From assembly GCA_028551475.1 (NCBI GenBank), contig CM052355.1, positions 29,725,580-29,789,579 on the forward strand: a stretch of 64,000 bases of DNA, in the 5' to 3' direction. The translations under genes were made by a program, and so were the position numbers. Positions 56,835 to 64,000 of this stretch are shown here, in pieces; the stretch's first letter is position 1, and each line of letters starts with the position of its first letter. The notes under the pieces were generated by a model. That model was not told where the DNA came from, made no database searches, and worked only from the letters and a program-made list of their open reading frames with translations. This DNA comes from Casuarina equisetifolia. Lineage: Eukaryota > Streptophyta > Magnoliopsida > Fagales > Casuarinaceae.

Positions 56835-58886
56835 TGATAACTCTATTTTTATAGAGTTATTTTACCTATTTTAGGCAATAAATAACTTTAATAATTATGA
56901 AAAAACATTTGAACTCCTCTTTATTTACCTAAATTTATCTTGTTTATGTAGCACAAAGAGGCAAGAAGAAAAGGGATGAACATGGAGAGCTTGATGCTTA
57001 TTGTGTGGTAAAATCATAATATCAAGATCAAGAGAGTCAAGATGGGCTTGGGCTTTGAATGATTGTTATTAGATTTTATTGTTATTGGGTTTTCTAAATA
57101 ATTAGAAAACCTAATCATATTAGGAGTTCAAAGCCTAATTAAATTAAGAGTTCAAAACCTAATTAAATTAAGAGTTCAAAAATCAATTATTTTAGATCCC
57201 TAAAACCCAATTCTACTAGGATAAGAGTAGGTCTAAACCTAAACCCTATTTAAGAGAAGAGAAGAGGCAAAAGAAAGGAGGAGGAGGAAGTTGAGCACAA
57301 CTCAAGAAAGAGGCCAAGAATTCAAGGTTTTCTTGAAGAGAAGACAAAAAGGGTGACAGGCTTCTTGTTCTTGGATTCAAGATGCCTTCTTTATTTCTTA
57401 TTATTGTTCTTTCTCATTATTTCTTTATGTTTTAGTTTATTTTTGTTAGAGCTACGATGTAACCTAATTATGATGGTATGAATCTTATGATTATTATGTT
57501 TTGCAAGATATTTTGTTTATGTGAAGTTACATATTACTGTGTTTAATGCTTTTAAATGATTAGCTACCACTTGAATGATCTGATTTGCATGTTTGAGACC
57601 GACAGGAGATGATATGCAGTTGCTTCTTGTAATATGTAACCACAAATTAAATATGGATAGACATATACCATGTTATTTGTGTGGCTTTCAGTGTAAACTG
57701 GGAATGTTCATAGATCCTAATGCATTTGGTTTGTTTCAATTCACATATAGAGATATAGTGAATTAATAAACTAAGTAGGTTTGCTATACCTAGACATAGG
57801 TTAGTAAATAAATTAGGAAGTTTTGCCATCATATAGATATTATCCCTCTTGTAAACATAAATAATCAATATTAATACCTAGTAATTATGGTGAAATCATA
57901 TGCTCTAACATATTTCTTATATTTAGTTTTCTTAGATTTAGTTAGTTAATCTATCATCTATCAATTTGATTTGCTAGATAAATTCTAGGAGTTGTTCATT
58001 GTTAATAATTAATTGGTTTAGTAATCACCAATCTTTGTAGGACGATATCTTTCTTATCATTATATTACTTATTTGACATGTTCACTTGCATTTAGATTTC
58101 ATCGAACAAGTTTTTGAGAAGACAAAAAGGGTGACAGACTTCTTGTTCTTGGATTTAAGATGCCTTCTTTATTTCTTATTATTGTTCTTCCTCATTATTT
58201 CTTTATGTTTTAGTTTATTTTTGTTAGAGCTACAATGTAACCTAATTATGATGGTATGAATCTTATGATTATTATGTTTTGCAAGATATTTTGTTTATGT
58301 GAAGTTACATATTATTGTATTTAATGCTTTTAAATGATTAGCTACCACTTGAATGATCTGATTTGCATGTTTGAGACCGACAAGAGATGATACGCAGTTG
58401 CTTCTTGTAATATGTAACCACAAATTAAATATGGATAGATATATACCATGTTATTTGTATGGCTTTCGGTGTAAACTGGGAATGTCCATAGATCTTAATG
58501 CATTTGGTTTGTTTCAATTCACATATAGAGATATAGTGAATTAATAAACTAAGTAGGTTTGCTATACCTAGACATAGGATAGTAAATAAATTAGGAAGTT
58601 CTGCCATCATATAGATATTATCCCTTTTGTAAGCATAAATAATCAATATTAATATCTAGTAATTATAATGAAATCATATGCTCTAACATATTTCTTGTAT
58701 TTAGTTTTTTTAGATTTAGTTAGTTAATCTATCATCTAGCAATTTGATTTGCTAGATAAATTCTAGGAGTTGTTCACTATTAGTAATTAATTGGTTTAGT
58801 AATCACCAATCTCTGTGGGACGATATCTTTCTTATCATTATATTACTTGTTCGACATGTTCACTTGCATTTAGATTTCACCGAACA
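56835..58886 (+). mobile_element. LTR-only insertion: one full LTR plus a truncated second LTR
   Basis: Starts TGATAACTCT and ends CGAACA, flanked by perfect TTATG duplications (56830-56834 and 58887-58891). It contains an LTR of 1274 bp (56835-58108), seven bases (58109-58115) and then a second copy of the last 771 bp of the LTR (58116-58886, matching 57338-58108 with roughly 96% identity by eye). The internal region and the 5' part of the second LTR are gone. Non-coding. The long LTR and the AAGTTTTT start of the internal remnant fit a Ty3/gypsy-type element, but this is not proven. Confidence 0.82.
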
Positions 58887-58891
58887 TTATG

Positions 58892-59245
58892 ATAGTTCAT
58901 GAGCTAGACTTGCATGGGTCTCACATTAAAGCCTACATGAAGTCTTTTTAAGCTCTCAATGAGGACTATTTGCCTAACAAATTCAATCCTGTCCACCAAA
59001 CCTTCTTGACTTGGGACCTTTTTTTCTCTGTCTAATTTTTTAGCTATATGTCCATCAATCCCTTTTGTGAACTACTAGCCATTTCTTTATAACTTAGTTT
59101 GTGATCAAGCTTTAATATTACCTGTAACGCATTTAGAGTAAATAAATTTGATACTTAGCTCCTAGCTTAGAACTAAGTTAGCCTTTAATTAGGATTACCA
59201 TAAAGAGAGGTTAAAGGAAGAGAAAAGAAGAGTATGTGACTAAGG
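58892..59245 (+). other. RLP upstream DNA between two LTR insertions
   Basis: 58905-58990 continues the RLP upstream block interrupted at 56830 (compare 10540-10640). The remainder has no recognisable feature. Confidence 0.55.
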
Positions 59246-59250
59246 AGTAT

Positions 59251-60806
59251 TGATAACTCTAATTTTTATAGGATTATTGCGACTAGCTTAGATAATATAT
59301 AATATAGTATTTGTTAAAGTATATTTGCATTTATTTGTGTTTATGCAAGTTTTGCTTGTTTATGCAACAAAATCCAAAAAGAAGGAAATAAAGCAAAAAT
59401 AGAGAAGATTGTCACACATGGAGGATATCACTTGAGGAAAAAAGTAAAAGAAAAAGCAATTGTTAAGTGACCAAGATTATCAAATAGAGCGGGTGACTAG
59501 AGAAAAGGAGAGCAAAATAGAGAAAAGAGAAAGGTGAGAGGGATTTATAGGTTGGACATCAACTAGTAAAGGAGTCATTAGAGATTTAGAGACTGTGTGA
59601 TAAAGCGGGTCTCAGAGAAGAGCAACAATTGTGCAAATGCTAACTGTCCACCCTACATTATCTCTAGTGACAATAATACACTTGTGATTTCAGCTTGCTT
59701 TTGGGTGTTTTCTAGTGAGAAGAGAGTAGATCCTATATATGAGTGTAATTTTTGGTCGCTTTGTGGCATTTGCGTGTGGTTTATAGTGGTTTCCAGTGAA
59801 GAAAGTTGAATGCCATCTAGGCTTTATTCTATTAAATCTATGCATTTTTGTGGTAGATTAAAGTGATTTCTTTACAAATAGCACTCTAGATACCTTCCTC
59901 TACATTTTCCAGTATTTTTAGTGAAGAACGGCAATAGTGGCATGTGAGGGTGCATGACAGTGGCATGTTTCAGTGTGTTTTCTTCCCCTTCTTCTATTCC
60001 TTTTGATGCATAGATTTGTGCAATATTTCTATGAACTAAAGACATATCAATGAAAGTTTTTGTGTTTTTAATTTTAAGAATACTTTGTTTAAGTTTATGC
60101 ATTGTTTCTATCTATTTATAAACCATGTTTTAGTTTACTTTTGTTAAAGCTACGATTTAACTTGATTATAATGGTATGAATGTTATGATTATTATATCTT
60201 ATGAGATATTTTGTTTATATGAAGTTATATATTACTGCATTTAATGTGTTTGAGTGATTAGTTACCACTTAGATGATTTGATTTGTATGTTAGAGTTTGA
60301 CAAGATATGACATGCAATTACTTCTTGTAATGTGAAACCATAGATTAATATGGATAGACATATACCATATAATTTTTATGGCTTTAGTTGTAAACTGGAA
60401 TGTTCATAAATTTAAATGCACTTAATTCATTTTAATTTACATATAGAGATATAGTGAGTTAAAGAGTTAAGTAAATTCGTTATACCTAGACATAGGATGA
60501 TGGATAAGTTAGAAAATTCTAACATAACATAAGTAGAATCAATCTTGCAAATATAAATAATATACATTGGTACTTAGTAATAAGGTGAAATTAGATACCC
60601 TAACATGTTTTGTTTATCAAGTTTAAATTAAAATTAGTTGTTTAATCTATGTTTTATTATTTTGATTTGCTAGATAAATTCTAGGAGTTGTTCACTTTTA
60701 GTAATTACTTAATTTAGTAATCACTAGTCTTTATGGGACGATACTCATTTTCATCATTATATTACTTGTTTAACATGTATACTTACATATAGGATTTGAC
60801 TGAACA
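59251..60806 (+). mobile_element. Solo LTR of the same family, diverged
   Basis: 1556 bp, starting TGATAACTCT and ending TGAACA, flanked by perfect AGTAT duplications (59246-59250 and 60807-60811). 60120-60800 aligns with 57425-58108. The middle part (59400-60110) is specific to this copy. It is less similar to the neighbour than the neighbour's two LTR pieces are to each other, so this is an independent, different insertion. Confidence 0.82.
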
Positions 60807-60811
60807 AGTAT

Positions 60812-61419
60812 AGGAAAAAAGTTTAAAGAGTGTGTAAGTAGGATGATTCGAAAGGATCACTTTATATAGGTGTCTACCTTTTCTTAAGTAATCAATACGA
60901 TATCAGTTAAATGTATTGCCATTACAAATATTTTAATTAAGGTATGTCAAATTGAGATACTTAACTTTTCAAATTGAAGATATTTGAATTATGACAAATG
61001 TTATTATAACAAATATTGAATCCTAATAGTGGTCTTATTAAATAGTACATTTATACAATCAAAATCATTAAGATCATAACGTTCCTTCAATAGAAAGGAT
61101 GATTACATCCAAAAAGTAAAGTACTTTTAAAAAGAACATAAAAGGAAGCAAATGGGCACCAGCTCTAAGTGGACGACTCCATAATAAGGGAAATTAGGGA
61201 GGCTAGATTCAACTTGCACAGCCAATCCATCAACCCTAACTGTTAGTCCATAACGTAGAAGTCTGACTTGTACTTATTTAGCCACCTGGAGGCCTATGCT
61301 TTCATTCCAAAACATCAATCTTTCTGTAAAAACTAGTTTTAAAAAAGTCATTTCAAGAGAAAGGAGATATTTCATACAAATCTACACTTTTAATAATATA
61401 GAACAACTCCACACCAACT
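60812..61419. other. 3' flank of the proline-rich gene, no other feature
   Basis: AT-rich with no credible frame. The part next to 61420 should hold the 3' UTR of the minus-strand gene. Confidence 0.4.
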
Positions 61420-61902
61420 TTAATAATGAACACCAGGCGGTGGTGGTGGTGGTTTAGCAACAACTGTGAGATTGTGATTGTTAGACCAAAGAGGAGGTTT
61501 GGGTATACATCGAATTATGCCAACGCGGGGCGTTAAATGAGGTGGATGGGGTGGTTTTACCGGAGGCTTGGACGGCTTACCATGAGTTGGTTTCACCGGA
61601 GGCTTGGGTGGGTTAACTTGGGGTGGTTTTACCGGAGGCTTGGGTGGCTTAACGTGGGGTGGTTTCACTGGAGGCTTGGGTGGCTTAACATGGGGTCTTT
61701 TGACCGGAGGCTTGGGTGGCCCAACATAAGGTGGATGTTTTTGTGGCTTAGGGTGAACGGGCGTCTTGACAATGGGAGGGCGTTTGAGTGGGAGCTTTGG
61801 GGGGTGCTCTGGAGCCGGGCAATAAGGTAAAGCAGGACAAGTGAGCAGAGTTCCCAAGTTTAGAAGGAAAACCAAGAGACTGGCAAGAGCATGCATCCCC
61901 AT
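61420..61902 (-). CDS. Secreted proline-rich cell-wall protein (PRP), short form
   Basis: 160 codons from ATG 61902-61900 (MGMHALASLLVFLLNLGTLL), chosen because the frame upstream has no ATG and the hydrophobic signal peptide starts here. After a CPALPYCPAPEH segment comes a basic proline-rich domain of about 100 residues built on a 12-residue unit (VKPPKPPVKPPH type), then RVGIIRCIPKPPLW, NNHNLTVV and a PPPPPP end. Proteins of this kind are structural or linker components of the cell wall; Lys and Pro richness fits wall binding. The N-terminus resembles hybrid PRPs, but their C-terminal eight-cysteine domain is missing, so this may be a truncated or specialised form. It is the only clean gene here and has a TATA box. 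Confidence 0.75.
   Translation of the reverse strand: MGMHALASLLVFLLNLGTLLTCPALPYCPAPEHPPKLPLKRPPIVKTPVHPKPQKHPPYVGPPKPPVKRPHVKPPKPPVKPPHVKPPKPPVKPPQVNPPKPPVKPTHGKPSKPPVKPPHPPHLTPRVGIIRCIPKPPLWSNNHNLTVVAKPPPPPPGVHY
61551..61731 (-). repeat. 36-bp coding minisatellite in the PRP gene
   Basis: Five consecutive units of about 36 bp, each encoding a 12-residue PPKPPVKPPHVK-type repeat, with variants at single bases. Unit-number variation between individuals is likely. Confidence 0.85.
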
Positions 61903-62073
61903 CTTCAGTAACAACCCACAATGCTCAACTGAAAAAGGGCGGGGGAGGAGAGGATGTTTACTTCACTGAGCATTCAGTTAATGAAGCCTTCATATCTGCT
62001 GCCGCCTTTTTATTGTGAGTGCAATCAATTGCACTGTAGTATTTGTCCCCTTGATAAATCAGAGGGTCTTCAT

Positions 62074-62080
62074 CTTTATA
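62074..62080 (-). promoter_or_regulatory. Putative TATA box of the PRP gene
   Basis: TATAAAG on the minus strand, 172 bp upstream of the ATG, leaving room for a 5' UTR of about 140 bases. Confidence 0.5.
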
Positions 62081-62279
62081 TTTTGACTTGAGGAGCAACA
62101 CCTATTCTCTTTTGGATTTGCCAATCAAGTTGTGCCGAGTTGTGTTTTTTAAGTTGGAAATTTCAGACCTTTGCATGACAAAGGAATCCAGATCACGCGG
62201 TTCCTTTTGTTTTTTTTTTTTTAAATGGCTTGGTAAAGGGAGAAGAGGGGTGAGTGTCCAGGTAAGCACTTATCGATAA

Positions 62280-64000
62280 GGATCAAATTATTGTTTTGAA
62301 CATATAAATGAAAAAACAATTCCACTTTGAATTTCCCTCCAATATCGATGGCCACAATGAAAAAGGAAATTGAATATGTTAAGCTTGTGAGAAACAAAAA
62401 GGGGAGAGACTGACAATTTTACTTCAACAGGAGGTCTTCTATCCAAAACTGAAAGAACACGTAAGAAATCATCTTTAATCTCACCAACCACTCATTTCAA
62501 TTGGAAGCATCATACTGTATTAGAGTAGCCATTACGTTTGATCTAAATTCCCAAATCTCACGCCAACGGCTTGACTTTAAGTTGACCTAATACTATAATG
62601 TTTGATTTCTTATTACGATTCTCTCTTTCTCCCTCCCTACGCTAACGGAAAAGGCCAAGACTACTCAGTCCATTGGTCTCTGCAGTAGAACGACGGAATT
62701 CCAACAAGTAAGATGAAAAAAAGGAAGGAAATATACAAGTCTTAAGTTTTAATCGGTTTAAAAAGCACTGTCTAGCTTTGCAGGCGCCTCTTTATTTATA
62801 ATACGAGTTCCTTAGAGGGACATGCATTCGACAAGGCACAGAGTTTGAGATATAAGGTTCTTTGTGCATTGATGAAGTATGGGGCACTTCAAACTCCAAT
62901 TTGCGACCACTAGCCGTATTAAGACAAATAAAACCCAATAACTATATACAACCGTTAAGATCGAAGAGTTTTAACCCAAAGCCAGTCAAACTAGTCAAAA
63001 ACCAAATTTAATGTGCATACTTGTATGCAGAAAATAATTTTTTTTTTCTTTTGAACAAAAATCAGTTTAAGATGAGCATAGTTTCTTCTAGTTACGTTTG
63101 CATATCACTTGGTGGTCAAATATATTAAGCAACAGAGCAGTAATATACATAGTAATGAAGGTGAGAGAGACAGATAATCTAAGGTAGTTGAGTGTTTCGG
63201 TCAATCTTCTCTTGGTCCTTACATCCACTGTCCCCTAGCTAAAATGAGCTAGAAGCACTGAACATTTATCACTACAGCCATTTCACCTAGAAACCTCAGA
63301 TTCCTTTGATGAACTTATAATCTGAGATCAACACTAAGATAGATATGTTTAGTGCAATGTAATACTCTCAACCTATGGAGGAATAATGTGAATGATTAAA
63401 CCAAATACATCTTAAGCATGTGAAGGATTTCGCTGTGAGCAAGCTATGATCTTCAGACCCTCCTTTCACGTTTAAGTAGCTCTAGGTTAGAGTCGAATAT
63501 TACCATTACCGTCAAAGACAAGGAGTTTCACTGAGATTTTTCAGAATGTTTTGAAGCTTGTTTTGTTATCTAACATTTTTACTTGTGCGAGTGCATGATG
63601 TTCACCCTGAATTGCAGGACATGCTCATTGCATTACGGTACCAAAGAAAAGCAAACTTCCTAAGAAAAGTCATCTCATTTCGTGAAAGATGTACTCTTTT
63701 ACACATTTTCCGAAAATCAGAAACAGAGCATGGGAGGTGAACTTTGTTTAAAAAAAAAAAAAAGCGGTTGAATATAGAAGAGAAACCGATTCAGCAACAT
63801 GCATTAACAGCAATAGAAAACAAAAAGGAAAATATATATATATTAGCCATCATTTTCAACTGATCGATATGTTTTATAATTTTCCAATGAATAAAAGAGT
63901 CGAGAGATAAACCGAGATTATCCTGCAAATGTTAGGCATAAATACCCGTTCACTTCCTACTGCAACTGGGCTACAGGTGGACTCGGTTGTGGAAACAACT
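62280..64000. repeat. Dispersed flank block, copy C
   Basis: 62310-62580 matches 19130-19470 and 32500-32775. 63260-63550 matches 17690-18000 closely. 63550-63740 is F-box 3' flank like 33920-34100. No supported gene. It extends to the window edge. Confidence 0.55.

Noticed and set aside
57647..58646. Two similar minus-strand frames of 73 codons
   Set aside because: They are the two copies of the same LTR segment; no motif, no start context.
61537..61830. Plus-strand frame of 97 codons with tryptophan-rich repeats
   Set aside because: It is the antisense of the proline-rich repeats; the minus strand has a signal peptide and known composition.

Overview
The window is nuclear DNA of a dicot plant, most likely a woody rosid; the species cannot be fixed from this sequence alone. 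The grounds are AT-rich DNA, Cf-type leucine-rich-repeat receptor-like protein (RLP) genes, FBA-type F-box genes, a Ty1/copia retrotransposon primed by initiator tRNA-Met, and a plant cell-wall proline-rich protein. It is a decaying disease-resistance-type cluster. RLP genes and F-box genes were copied together many times and nearly all copies are broken. Only one small gene (proline-rich protein, 61420-61902, minus strand) has a clean reading frame. One RLP (44027-46787) is intact apart from a single-base frameshift.

Layout. 1-2300: internally deleted F-box copy and its 3' flank. 3220-8690: array of about twelve ~455-bp units, each carrying the promoter plus N-terminal segment of an RLP gene, closed by an RLP 3' end at 8690-8890. 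8890-14825: RLP promoter block and a long RLP pseudogene with an expanded repeat domain and three in-frame stops. 15245-16500: F-box pseudogene whose 5' third is inverted. 16500-20930: dispersed repeat block, RLP 3' remnant and F-box tail. 21900-29900: three more F-box pseudogenes, one split by a probable solo LTR, with an RLP remnant between them. 30336-31045: probable old copia solo LTR. 34639-41857: complete-length, very young Ty1/copia element with two 669-bp LTRs and a perfect TGGTA target duplication, but a broken gag-pol. 41858-46787: RLP promoter copies and the near-intact RLP. 47370-54745: F-box tail, another F-box pseudogene, a duplicon matching 1-2300, and RLP LRR debris. 56835-60806: two LTR-only insertions of one long-LTR family, both with perfect 5-bp target duplications. 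61420-61902: proline-rich protein. 62280-64000: third copy of the dispersed block.

Function. RLPs are plasma-membrane immune receptors with extracellular LRRs; F-box/FBA proteins choose substrates for SCF ubiquitin ligases. Nothing here shows that they work together. Their co-location is best explained by joint duplication, since an F-box tail lies downstream of an RLP 3' end at two places. No CRISPR, tRNA, rRNA or bacterial-type system was seen.
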